Part shown: positions 1 through 7,003 of the stretch, piece after piece
Numbering within the stretch: the stretch's first letter is position 1
Layout of the letters: each line of letters opens with the position of its first letter
NCBI RefSeq assembly: GCF_014638005.1
Contig: NZ_BMFG01000015.1
Span: 1 to 37,520, forward strand
Source of the DNA: Flavobacterium orientale
GTDB taxonomy: Bacteria > Bacteroidota > Bacteroidia > Flavobacteriales > Flavobacteriaceae
Reading direction: 5' to 3'
DNA: 37,520 nt
Notes under the pieces: generated by a model
Seen by the model: the letters and a program-made list of their open reading frames with translations, nothing else
Database searches by the model: none
What the model was told of the DNA's origin: nothing
Translations under genes and position numbers: made by a program

Positions 1-61
1 CTTGTTTTAATTTCTCTATGGCTGACTTAGAGAAAGACTCAAAATCGAATTGTTCGCTCAT
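1..61 (-). CDS. Probable IS256-family transposase, N-terminus only (cut by window edge)
   Basis: An open frame runs off the left edge on the minus strand from an ATG at 59-61. The 20 visible residues start MSEQFDFESF and continue through an AIEKLKQ stretch. This acidic-aromatic opening followed by an A-I-x-x-L-K helix resembles, from memory, the start of IS256-type transposases of Bacteroidota, which continue into a KSLTGKDG-like segment outside the window. The assignment is an inference from very little sequence. The ACACA-containing putative element end just upstream supports it. Whether the transposase is intact cannot be seen. Confidence 0.5.
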   Translation of the reverse strand, partial: MSEQFDFESFSKSAIEKLKQ

Positions 62-101
62 AATAATCAAATTTAAAAAATTTAAACATCCATTTTTTAT
101 A

Positions 102-128
102 TTTGACACAGTTTATTGAGCATACTCG
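102..128. mobile_element. Probable terminal end of the IS256-like element
   Basis: About 40 bases upstream of the partial transposase lies TTTGACACAGTTTATTGAGC. IS256-family ends commonly carry a TTTACACA-AT-rich motif like this, with the element tip some 15-25 bases further out. The other end and the target duplication are outside the window, so the boundary is approximate. A perfect 7-bp inverted repeat around one central base (129-143, TTTTATT-C-AATAAAA) follows immediately and may belong to the flank. The rest of 144-278 shows no gene; it is A+T-rich sequence downstream of the peptidase gene. Confidence 0.4.
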
Positions 129-278
129 TTTTATTCAATAAAATTCCCAATTTTGATAATTTGAATACAATTAATTTTTCAATTTCATTCCATTTATATA
201 GTTTTCTGACGTTACTGAAAATGCATAAAAATCCATCTTCATAAAAAATAATACTTTGTAATGCTAAAGGCTTAATTG

Positions 279-1853
279 CTATTTGTGTTCCAAAACCGCT
301 TTCACCATTTCATCTTCCTTCAAAATAATTTCATAATATTTTTCGTCATCAAATAATTGTCTGGCGAACTCAGCCATCAAGTAGCGTTTCACCACCGGTT
401 TGCTTTTACTCAATTGAACTGCTATTCCGTTTTTATTGAGATAATTTTGAAAATTAGTATAATACAAATCTGTATATTCCATTTTGATAATGAAATCATC
501 AAAATTTAAATTGTAAAACGCTTTTCGGTCTTTGTCTAATTCTTCAAAAACAAAATAACTTACAATGCCGGTTTGCATCATGGCTTCCACAGCATCTTCA
601 CTATGTCTGTTTTGTAACGGTACGAAAATATCGGGCACAATGCCGCCACCGCCATAGACCGTTCTCCCTTTTTTAGTTTTAAAGATTAGGCTGTCTTTAA
701 TTTTTATGCTGTCGCGTTCATACAATTCGCCACTTTCAAATCGTTTATCAAACTCGTTATAATAGTCTTCATTGCCATTTTCATAGGGTTTTTGAATAGA
801 TCTTCCTGAAGGCGTGTAATATCTTGCTACGGTTAATCGAACAACGGAACCATCACCTAGTTCCATTTCGCGTTGCACTAAGCCTTTCCCAAAAGAACGA
901 CGCCCAACAATTATTCCACGATCATTATCTTGAATAGCCCCTGCAAAAATCTCAGAAGCTGAAGCCGAATTTTCATTTAACAAAACAAAGACTTTTCCTT
1001 TTTCAAAAATTCCTTTTTTGGTAGCTTTTGTTTTATCAACTCGCTCCTTCTTATTTTTTGTAAAAACAATCAATGCGTCTTCTTCCAGAAAATCGTCTGC
1101 CATTTGAACTGCTTTTTCAAGATAACCTCCACCATTATCACGTAAATCCACGATAACGCTTTTTGCACCTTTGGCAATTACTTTTTCGAGACCTGCTTTA
1201 AATTCTTTATAGGTAGTTTCAGAAAAACGATTGACTTTTATAAATCCGATATCATTGGAAATCATCAAAGCCACATCTACACTTTTTATAGGAATCACAT
1301 CGCGTTTTAATTTAACTTTTAGTTTTTTGTTTTCGCTTTTTCTAAAGATTGTTAGCGTAATATCAGAACCTACTGCTCCTTTGAGTTTTGAATAAAGTGT
1401 GTCATTAGGTATTTTTTTTCCGAATAATTGGTAATTATCTGCAAACAAAATTCGGTCACCGGCTTTAATTCCTGCTTTTTCAGACGGACCGCCAATTAAA
1501 GGTTTTATAACCGCAACCGTATCTTTGTAAACATAAAAATTTACACCAATACCCACAAAATCACCACGCATTGATTCTGCCACAAAAGTTTGTTCGTTTT
1601 TAGAAATATAAACAGAATGCGGGTCGAGTTGCTCTAAAATACCATTAACTGTTAAATCAACAATACTATCGGTGTTGATGTCGTCAACATATTCACGTTC
1701 AATAAAATCGATAAGTCGGTTTAGTTTGAATTTATGGGAATTTGAAATCAGTGTTTCCTGTTTGCCAAAAATACTGAGCTTACCTCCGATTAGCACACCA
1801 AAAGCAATTGCGGTAAAAAGAATTACCGGCCAATATTTTTTATCCATTTTCAT
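279..1853 (-). CDS. S41 family C-terminal processing peptidase (Ctp/Prc-like)
   Basis: This 524-residue protein is a periplasmic or membrane-anchored serine protease of the tail-specific (C-terminal processing) family, which cleaves substrates near their C-termini. A single N-terminal membrane segment spans about residues 9-27. A PDZ domain follows at about 90-175, and the S41 catalytic core starts near 200. The SASASE stretch at 296-301 holds the nucleophilic serine, and Lys323 in FGKG is the expected general base. The region after 400 is a family-typical extension. It lies 6 bases after the dCMP deaminase gene and is probably the last gene of a minus-strand operon. A second ATG two codons in (MKMDKK) is an equally good start. 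No clear terminator is visible before the IS end. Confidence 0.93.
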   Translation of the reverse strand: MKMDKKYWPVILFTAIAFGVLIGGKLSIFGKQETLISNSHKFKLNRLIDFIEREYVDDINTDSIVDLTVNGILEQLDPHSVYISKNEQTFVAESMRGDFVGIGVNFYVYKDTVAVIKPLIGGPSEKAGIKAGDRILFADNYQLFGKKIPNDTLYSKLKGAVGSDITLTIFRKSENKKLKVKLKRDVIPIKSVDVALMISNDIGFIKVNRFSETTYKEFKAGLEKVIAKGAKSVIVDLRDNGGGYLEKAVQMADDFLEEDALIVFTKNKKERVDKTKATKKGIFEKGKVFVLLNENSASASEIFAGAIQDNDRGIIVGRRSFGKGLVQREMELGDGSVVRLTVARYYTPSGRSIQKPYENGNEDYYNEFDKRFESGELYERDSIKIKDSLIFKTKKGRTVYGGGGIVPDIFVPLQNRHSEDAVEAMMQTGIVSYFVFEELDKDRKAFYNLNFDDFIIKMEYTDLYYTNFQNYLNKNGIAVQLSKSKPVVKRYLMAEFARQLFDDEKYYEIILKEDEMVKAVLEHK

Positions 1854-1859
1854 TTAACA

Positions 1860-2288
1860 CTATTCTAAATCATCAATCAATTCTACCTCAACACCAGCTT
1901 TTTTAAGGAATTCAATTCCGCTATCGTCTTTGTATCCTTCAAAATAAACCACTCGTGTAATTCCTGATTGATGAATCAATTTACTACATTCTTTACATGG
2001 CGAAAGGGTGATGTATAACGTTGCTCCTTCACAAGATTGCGTTGAACCGGCAACTTTCAGAATGGCATTAGCTTCCGCATGCAACACATACCATTTCGTA
2101 ATTCCTTCTTCATCTTCGCAACAATTTTCAAAACCGGAAGGCGTTCCGTTGTAACCATCAGAAATTATCATACGGTCTTTAACAATAATCGCTCCAACTT
2201 GCTTTCGTTTACAATAAGAAAGTCGGCTCCACTCTTTCGCTATACGAAGGTAGGCTTTATCATATTTAGTGCGTTTCTTTTTATTCAT
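1860..2288 (-). CDS. dCMP deaminase / ComEB-like cytidine deaminase family
   Basis: A 142-residue zinc-dependent deaminase that most likely converts dCMP to dUMP for dTTP synthesis. The zinc and catalytic signature is complete: H70-A-E72 in LHAEANA, and C98 and C101 in SPCKEC. The NGTPSGF segment at residues 47-53 is typical of the dCMP deaminase branch rather than of free cytidine deaminases. The size suits the short single-domain form. It sits between the hupE-like gene (26-base gap) and the S41 peptidase (6-base gap) on the same strand, so co-transcription is likely although the functions are unrelated. The substrate (dCMP rather than another deoxycytidine compound) is inferred from the family. 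Confidence 0.92.
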   Translation of the reverse strand: MNKKKRTKYDKAYLRIAKEWSRLSYCKRKQVGAIIVKDRMIISDGYNGTPSGFENCCEDEEGITKWYVLHAEANAILKVAGSTQSCEGATLYITLSPCKECSKLIHQSGITRVVYFEGYKDDSGIEFLKKAGVEVELIDDLE

Positions 2289-2314
2289 TTTTTAACAACC
2301 AAGTTTTAAGGCAT

Positions 2315-2908
2315 TTATCTGTTCCAAATCGGACTATCAATTATCATAGGGATAACTACGCCAATTACAAAAGCGGTGGCAACAAGTGTCCAATCTCTTT
2401 TTGAAAAGCGAAGAAAATTTTGAACCACAAAGGAGATTATCAACACGAAGAAAACCACTATCAATTGAGCGGCCTCAATACCTAGAGCAAATTCAAGTAA
2501 AGGAATTAATTTAGAAGAAGCCTCGCCGGGAACAATTGTTTTAAAATAGTTAGAAAACCCAAGACCATGTATGATTCCGAAAAAAAGTGTGATGAAAGCC
2601 ACGACACTTATGCTTTCTTTTTTTCCTGATTTTCCGGCTGTAAACAGGTGAAAAAAGGCAGTAATCAAGATTGTTATTGGAATAAGAAATTCAACCAAAG
2701 ATTCTTTAATTAAAACAATTTCATAAACCGAAAGCAGTAATGACAAAGTATGACCAACAGTAAAAAGTGTTACCAAAATTAAAACCCTTTTCCAATCTTT
2801 AAAAGAATAAGGAACCGTTAAAGCAATTAAAAAAAGTACATGATCATAAGCATGAATATCCAAAACATGCTTCAATCCTACTGTGAAATAAACCCAGAAT
2901 TCAGACAT
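2315..2908 (-). CDS. HupE/UreJ-type membrane protein
   Basis: A 197-residue polytopic inner-membrane protein with about six hydrophobic segments. Histidines characteristic of HupE/UreJ-like permeases are present: H14, H19 and H23 near the N-terminus (DIHAYDHVLF), H53 in VGHTLSL and H114 in GIIHGLGFSN. Relatives include proposed nickel or cobalt permeases, and the His pattern suits metal handling, but many Bacteroidota members have no known substrate. There are no urease or hydrogenase genes nearby, so a nickel role is not supported by context. It is the first gene of the minus-strand cluster and has a clear promoter element at 2937-2944 overlapped by a small palindrome. Confidence 0.85.
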   Translation of the reverse strand: MSEFWVYFTVGLKHVLDIHAYDHVLFLIALTVPYSFKDWKRVLILVTLFTVGHTLSLLLSVYEIVLIKESLVEFLIPITILITAFFHLFTAGKSGKKESISVVAFITLFFGIIHGLGFSNYFKTIVPGEASSKLIPLLEFALGIEAAQLIVVFFVLIISFVVQNFLRFSKRDWTLVATAFVIGVVIPMIIDSPIWNR

Positions 2909-2925
2909 AACTAAAGATTTAATAA

Positions 2926-2940
2926 TTTGAGGCCCTCAAA
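2926..2940. promoter_or_regulatory. Inverted repeat TTTGAG-GCC-CTCAAA at the hupE promoter
   Basis: A perfect 6-bp inverted repeat with a 3-bp centre overlaps the TTTG half of the minus-strand -7 element and covers the predicted transcription start of the hupE-like gene. That position suits a repressor site or a 5' hairpin in the mRNA. The regulator is unknown and function is inferred from position only. Confidence 0.4.
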
Positions 2941-2944
2941 CTTA
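2937..2944 (-). promoter_or_regulatory. -7 promoter element (TAAGTTTG) for the hupE-like operon
   Basis: On the minus strand this is a perfect match to the Bacteroidota -7 consensus TAnnTTTG, 28 bases before the ATG at 2908. A good -33 TTTG is not obvious. Confidence 0.6.
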
Positions 2945-3017
2945 CGATTTATTTCGAAAAAAGTAAGTTTTACCGATTAAAAGCTTGTGAAAATTATTTA
3001 GAAAAAAGAAATAGAAT

Positions 3018-3025
3018 TATATTTG
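3018..3025 (+). promoter_or_regulatory. -7 promoter element (TATATTTG) for the TerB-like gene
   Basis: Perfect TAnnTTTG match 25 bases before the ATG at 3051. The expected transcription start is near 3030. Confidence 0.6.
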
Positions 3026-3050
3026 CACTACCAATAATTAACAAAGCAGT

Positions 3051-3482
3051 ATGTCAATTTCAGATTTATTTGATAGTGGTTTTAAAAACCGAAACAAGGG
3101 TCACTTTTCAGCAATTGTAAGAGTAGCATTGAGTGATGGTGCCATCACGCCGGAAGAAAAAGAATTTATTGATCGATTGGCTCGTAATTTAGAAATTTCT
3201 AAAGACGAGTATGAAGAAATCATGGATAATCCGATGAAGTATCCGATTAATCCTCCGTATTTATACATTCATCGATTGGAGCGTTTGTATGATTTAGCTC
3301 GAATGGTTTATGCGGATCATGTTTTAGGACCAAAACAAAAAGAGATTTTAACTAAGTTTTCGTTAGCTTTAGGATTCACTCCAAGTAACGTGCACTATAT
3401 TGTTGACAAAGCATTATCACTATTAGTGCTCAATGTTGACTTAGACACATTTCTATTTGAAATGCAACACATGAATAAATAA
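3051..3482 (+). CDS. TerB-like (tellurite resistance B domain) protein
   Basis: A 143-residue soluble, mostly helical protein without signal peptide. The segment from about residue 20 (AIVRVALSDGAITPEEKEFI) is the hallmark start of the TerB/DjlA-N-like fold: a helix, then D-G-x-I/V-x-x-x-E-x-x-x-I. A second such segment near residues 85-105 (ADHVLGPKQKEIL) completes the two-fold pattern. TerB domains are linked to metal stress and membrane-associated complexes, but lone flavobacterial copies have no established role and no other ter gene is present. Monocistronic: its own promoter element lies upstream and a strong hairpin terminator starts right at its stop codon. Confidence 0.85.
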   Translation: MSISDLFDSGFKNRNKGHFSAIVRVALSDGAITPEEKEFIDRLARNLEISKDEYEEIMDNPMKYPINPPYLYIHRLERLYDLARMVYADHVLGPKQKEILTKFSLALGFTPSNVHYIVDKALSLLVLNVDLDTFLFEMQHMNK

Positions 3483-3512
3483 AAAAAAGCCCTGAAATTC
3501 AGGGCTTTTTTT
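3483..3512 (+). terminator. Rho-independent terminator after the TerB-like gene
   Basis: The near-perfect hairpin AAAAAAGCCCTGAA / TTCAGGGCTTTTTT ends in a T-run and begins one base after the stop codon. With A and T runs on both sides it could act in either direction. Confidence 0.85.
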
Positions 3513-3642
3513 ATGATTTCTTACGTTGTGTTTCCTTTGACTTCTTTGATTTTAACATGAAAAAACAAAATCAGCTACTTATTTTTTGTACTTTTATTTA
3601 ACTATTTATAATTCAAACAGTTATTAACTAAATTTTTGACTT

Positions 3643-3924
3643 ATGAAAACCATAAATAAACTACTGAAATTTGTTTTGCTTTTTTGTTTCCTCTCTGTTT
3701 CATTTCTTCATTCATCTTGTTCAAGTGATGACAAAAAAAAGGTTGAAATTTGCAACAACGGCATTGATGATGATGGCGATGGTTTTATAGATTGCGATGA
3801 TTTTGATTGTAATGAAAGTCCGTTTTGTGCTGTTGAAATTTGCAACAATGGCATTGACGACGACGGCGATGGTTTTATTGATTGCGACGATTTTGATTGC
3901 AATGATTTCCCGGGATGTGATTAA
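3643..3924 (+). CDS. Small lipoprotein with two 30-residue DDGDG/Cys repeats
   Basis: A 93-residue secreted lipoprotein. The N-terminus has a lysine-bearing start, a hydrophobic core and a lipobox ending at Cys26 (FLHSSC), followed by S-S-D-D and a lysine stretch. The remainder is two tandem 30-residue units, each starting VEICNNGIDDDGDGFIDCDD and having cysteines near both ends. The D-x-D-x-D-G-like pattern recalls Ca2+-binding loops found in long secreted proteins of myxobacteria and Bacteroidota, where the motif occurs beside larger domains. Here the repeats make up the whole mature protein. Ca2+ binding and disulfides are inferred; the biological role is unknown. Confidence 0.75.
   Translation: MKTINKLLKFVLLFCFLSVSFLHSSCSSDDKKKVEICNNGIDDDGDGFIDCDDFDCNESPFCAVEICNNGIDDDGDGFIDCDDFDCNDFPGCD
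3742..3921 (+). repeat. Tandem duplication, two 90-bp units
   Basis: Units 3742-3831 and 3832-3921 encode near-identical 30-residue blocks and differ mainly at silent third positions and in the last six codons. The silent drift suggests an old duplication kept under protein-level selection. Confidence 0.85.
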
Positions 3925-3969
3925 TCAGAGCTATTCCGTAATCATTTAATTCTTTTACAAAACAAATAA

Positions 3970-3989
3970 AGTCTTGAAAAATCAAGACT
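3970..3989. terminator. Hairpin between the repeat lipoprotein and fbp
   Basis: AGTCTTGA-AAAA-TCAAGACT forms an 8-bp stem with a 4-base loop. On the minus strand it is followed by a T-rich tail (TTATTTGTTTTG), so it best fits termination of fbp, whose stop is at 4021. It also lies downstream of the plus-strand lipoprotein gene. Confidence 0.65.
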
Positions 3990-4020
3990 CCATTGTTGTG
4001 TTTATAATTTTCTGAATTAA

Positions 4021-5028
4021 TTACTTATAATTTGCCATAAATTCTTCCGCTTTTTCTACCATTTTTTTACTTCCACAAAAGAATGGAGCTCTTTCATGTA
4101 GTTCTTTCGGTTGGATTTCCATTATTCTGTTATAACCGTCTGATGCTTTTCCTCCGGCTTGTTCTGCAATAAATGCCATTGGATTGCATTCATAAAGCAA
4201 ACGCAACTTTCCGTGTGGAGCTTTTGAACTGGTTGGATAAATATAAATACCGCCTTTTATCATGTTTCTATGAAAATCGGAAACCAAACTACCAATATAT
4301 CTTGACGTATAAGGTCTGTCTTCTTCTTCCGATTGACAATATTTGATATAATCTTTCACACCTTGAGGAAAATGCACATAATTTCCTTCGTTGATGGAAT
4401 ATATATTTCCGGTTTCCGAATACTTCATATTGGGATGTGACAAATAAAATGCACCGATAGCGGGGTTTAATGTAAAACCGTTAACGCCGTGACCGGTAGT
4501 ATAAACCAACATGGTAGATGTTCCATAAATGACATAACCTGCAGCAACTTGATTGATACCGGGTTGCAAAAAATCTTCGGAAGTTGCCGGTGAACCGATT
4601 GGTGTAATTCTTCTGAAAACCGAAAAAATAGTTCCCACAGAAACATTCACATCAATATTGGATGAACCATCAAGCGGATCCATTAAAACAACATATTTGT
4701 TATTATGCCCTTTATCGCTTCCTGCAACGGTAATGAATTCGTCATTTTCTTCGGAAGCAATTCCGCACACAATTTCACGATTGATTAGCGTTTGAATGAA
4801 AACTTCGTTGGCATAAACATCCAATTTTTGTTGATCTTCACCTTGAATGTTTTGTTCTCCAGCTGCTCCAACAATGTCTACCAACCCCGCTTTATTTACT
4901 TTATAATTAACTACTTTAGCTGCTAATCGTATAGAATTGATGATTCGAGATAGTTCTCCTGTTGAATATTGAAATTCTCCTTGCTTTTCGATGATAAACT
5001 CACCTAGGGTTTTGTTGCGTTCTTCCAT
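4021..5028 (-). CDS. fbp: Fructose-1,6-bisphosphatase, class I
   Basis: A 335-residue cytoplasmic enzyme that hydrolyses fructose-1,6-bisphosphate to fructose-6-phosphate in gluconeogenesis. The metal-binding signatures of class I FBPase are intact: E93-E94 in ASEENDEF and the D117-P-L-D120-G-S-S motif ([11 protein letters not shown]). The substrate-binding region [14 protein letters not shown] and the C-terminal [11 protein letters not shown] segment match the family, as does the full length. The gene stands alone on the minus strand, divergent from the GNAT-lysC pair. Its promoter is probably around 5060, where the minus strand reads GATATTTG, one mismatch from the -7 consensus. Confidence 0.97.
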   Translation of the reverse strand: MEERNKTLGEFIIEKQGEFQYSTGELSRIINSIRLAAKVVNYKVNKAGLVDIVGAAGEQNIQGEDQQKLDVYANEVFIQTLINREIVCGIASEENDEFITVAGSDKGHNNKYVVLMDPLDGSSNIDVNVSVGTIFSVFRRITPIGSPATSEDFLQPGINQVAAGYVIYGTSTMLVYTTGHGVNGFTLNPAIGAFYLSHPNMKYSETGNIYSINEGNYVHFPQGVKDYIKYCQSEEEDRPYTSRYIGSLVSDFHRNMIKGGIYIYPTSSKAPHGKLRLLYECNPMAFIAEQAGGKASDGYNRIMEIQPKELHERAPFFCGSKKMVEKAEEFMANYK

Positions 5029-5118
5029 TACGAAATCGATGTAGTTGTGTTAGTGGCACAAATATCGAAATTTTTGTGATACAGATGGAATTATTCTTCA
5101 AATCTATTTTAAGAATTG

Positions 5119-5126
5119 TAATTTTG
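5119..5126 (+). promoter_or_regulatory. -7 promoter element (TAATTTTG) that sets the GNAT gene start
   Basis: Perfect TAnnTTTG match lying inside the longest possible reading frame (GTG at 5076). Transcription would begin near 5131, so translation must begin at 5139 or 5148. Confidence 0.5.
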
Positions 5127-5138
5127 TTTTCTCAAAAA

Positions 5139-5609
5139 ATGAAAAAAATGCAAATTAGAAAAGCCGTTCCTCATGACATGCCCTCTGTTTTAAATTTAAT
5201 CAAAGAGTTGGCTATTTTTGAAAAGGAACCCGATGCTGTTGTAATTACTGTTGCCGATTTAGAAAGAGATGGTTTTGGCGACAATCCGTTATTTCATGTT
5301 TTTGTAGCTGAAGAAGATGAAGCAATTATTGGAATGGCGTTGTTCTATTATCGTTATTCTACTTGGAAAGGTAGAACTATTCATTTGGAAGATTTGATTG
5401 TAAAAGAAAGTAAACGAGGAACCGGTGCCGGTTATGCATTATATTCTGAAATCATCAAGCAAGGAAAAAAAGATAACGTTCGAAGAATTGAATGGAACGT
5501 TTTGGATTGGAACACGCCCGCTATTGATTTCTATAAAAAATCGGGTGCGGTACTCCTCGATGATTGGCGAGTGGTTCACATGACCGAAGAAGGAATTGCA
5601 AATTTTTAA
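5139..5609 (+). CDS. GNAT-family N-acetyltransferase
   Basis: A 156-residue acetyl-CoA-dependent acetyltransferase with the ordinary GNAT layout: an N-terminal strand (MQIRKAVPHD), a central LEDLIVKESKRGTGAGYALY stretch carrying the R-G-x-G-x-G/A acetyl-CoA pyrophosphate loop, and the terminal N-x-x-A-I-D-F-Y-x-K-S-G motif. The pattern resembles the diamine (spermidine/spermine) acetyltransferase-like group, but the substrate is not determined. The reading frame opens at a GTG (5076), but a promoter element inside that extension and the family start favour ATG 5139 or 5148. It precedes aspartokinase by 24 bases. Confidence 0.88.
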   Translation: MKKMQIRKAVPHDMPSVLNLIKELAIFEKEPDAVVITVADLERDGFGDNPLFHVFVAEEDEAIIGMALFYYRYSTWKGRTIHLEDLIVKESKRGTGAGYALYSEIIKQGKKDNVRRIEWNVLDWNTPAIDFYKKSGAVLLDDWRVVHMTEEGIANF

Positions 5610-5633
5610 TATACTAATTGACATATTAACTTT

Positions 5634-6887
5634 ATGAAACTATATAAATTTGGTGGTGCATCCGTAAAAGATGCCAATGGCATTAAAAACGTTTTAGATG
5701 TTTTACAAAAAGTAGGTCACGAAAATGTTTTGGTTATAATTTCTGCAATGGGAAAAACCACCAATGCACTGGAAGTAGTTATTAAAAACTATTTTGAAAA
5801 ATCAAATGAACTACAAGAATCGATTCAGGAAGTAAAAAAATACCATTTACAAATTATAATGGAACTTTTTGAAGATGATAAAAATCCGGTTTTCAAAGCG
5901 GTAAATCAGCATTTTGAAGACATGGACTATTTTTTAAGTCATAACAAATCTCCTAATTATAATTTTGTTTACGATCAAATTGTAAGTTATGGTGAATTGA
6001 TTTCTACCACAATAGTTAGTCATTATTTCAACACGTGTGGTTTAAAAAACAATTGGTTGGATGTTCGAAATTTCATAAAAACCGATACCACCTATCGTGA
6101 TGCCACGGTTGATTGGGATCAAACTTTAGAATTGATTTCTAAAAATGTAAAACGCAAAACACTAAACATCACACAAGGATTTTTAGGTGCCGATCCCAAC
6201 AATTTTACTACCACATTAGGTAGAGAAGGTTCTGATTACACGGCTGCCATTTTTGCTTATTGTCTCAATGCAGAAAGCGTTACCATTTGGAAAGATGTTC
6301 CGGGTGTTTTAAATGCCGATCCAAGGTATTTTGAAAATGCCATTCTTTTAAATCAAATTTCGTATCGAGAAGCTATTGAGTTGGCTTTTTATGGAGCTAC
6401 TGTCATTCACCCAAAAACGTTGCAACCGTTACAGCGTAAAGAGATTCCTTTATTTGTAAAATCGTTTTTAAACCCTTTGCTTCCCGGAACCAGCGTTTCA
6501 AAAGGAGCTGATTTGGTGCCTCAAACGCCATGTTTTATTGTGAAAAAAAATCAGTTGTTGATTTCATTATCTTCGATTGACTTTTCATTTATCATGGAAG
6601 AACACATCAGTGAAATTTTCCGATTGTTTCATGAGTATCAAATAAAAGTGAGTTTAATTCAAAATTCAGCTATTAGTTTTTCTGTATGTGTTGAAGATAA
6701 ATTCAATCATTTTAACGAATTAAAAAGCTTGTTGTCGAAACGATTTCAAATTAGCTGGCATGAAAATGTATCGTTGTTTACCATTCGTCATTTTAATGAA
6801 AATGCCATAAAGATTGTAGAAACTGACAAAACCGTTTTAGTAAAACAAATTTTGGGCGATACGATTCAGATTGTAACGAAGGAGTAG
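5634..6887 (+). CDS. lysC: Aspartokinase (monofunctional)
   Basis: A 417-residue aspartate kinase that phosphorylates aspartate in the first step to lysine, threonine, methionine and diaminopimelate. The N-terminus has the K-F-G-G phosphate-binding signature (residues 5-8). The GREGSDYT segment at 196-203 and WKDVPGV at 219-225 complete the amino-acid kinase fold. Residues from about 300 look like the paired ACT regulatory domains, so feedback control by a pathway amino acid is expected. There is no fused homoserine dehydrogenase. The next enzyme, aspartate-semialdehyde dehydrogenase, is encoded separately at 21150-22139. It probably shares a transcript with the GNAT gene. Confidence 0.95.
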   Translation: MKLYKFGGASVKDANGIKNVLDVLQKVGHENVLVIISAMGKTTNALEVVIKNYFEKSNELQESIQEVKKYHLQIIMELFEDDKNPVFKAVNQHFEDMDYFLSHNKSPNYNFVYDQIVSYGELISTTIVSHYFNTCGLKNNWLDVRNFIKTDTTYRDATVDWDQTLELISKNVKRKTLNITQGFLGADPNNFTTTLGREGSDYTAAIFAYCLNAESVTIWKDVPGVLNADPRYFENAILLNQISYREAIELAFYGATVIHPKTLQPLQRKEIPLFVKSFLNPLLPGTSVSKGADLVPQTPCFIVKKNQLLISLSSIDFSFIMEEHISEIFRLFHEYQIKVSLIQNSAISFSVCVEDKFNHFNELKSLLSKRFQISWHENVSLFTIRHFNENAIKIVETDKTVLVKQILGDTIQIVTKE

Positions 6888-6889
6888 AT

Positions 6890-6934
6890 TGGATTTTTGG
6901 ATTGTTGGATTATTAGATTTTTGGATTATTTGAT
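6890..6934. repeat. Imperfect TTGGATT-type intergenic repeat
   Basis: The segment consists of short iterations of GGATT/TTGGATTA/AGATTTTTGG between lysC and the next gene. It has no open frame or clear hairpin. Similar low-complexity GGATT tracts occur between flavobacterial genes in my memory of these genomes. It may be simple-sequence expansion. Confidence 0.5.
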
Positions 6935-6973
6935 CAAAGCACGCTTACTTTCCTAAATTCCAACAATAAATAC

Positions 6974-6981
6974 TACTTTTG
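6974..6981 (+). promoter_or_regulatory. -7 promoter element (TACTTTTG) for the 1135-residue protein
   Basis: Perfect TAnnTTTG match 22 bases before the ATG at 7004; the gene therefore appears to be transcribed separately from lysC. Confidence 0.55.
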
Positions 6982-7003
6982 AGGTTTTGGAGTTATAGTA
7001 TTT

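Noticed and set aside
3051..3482. Tellurite-resistance island
   Set aside because: Only a lone TerB-like gene with its own terminator; no terZ, terC, terD or related genes nearby.
3708..3902. Minus-strand frame with an internal repeat opposite the DDGDG lipoprotein
   Set aside because: It is the reverse complement of the tandem repeat; the sense product has a lipobox and meaningful motifs.
3742..3921. CRISPR-like or satellite repeat
   Set aside because: Only two units, fully coding, in frame and without spacers.
5634..6887. Bifunctional aspartokinase-homoserine dehydrogenase
   Set aside because: At 417 residues the chain ends after the ACT region, with no dehydrogenase domain.
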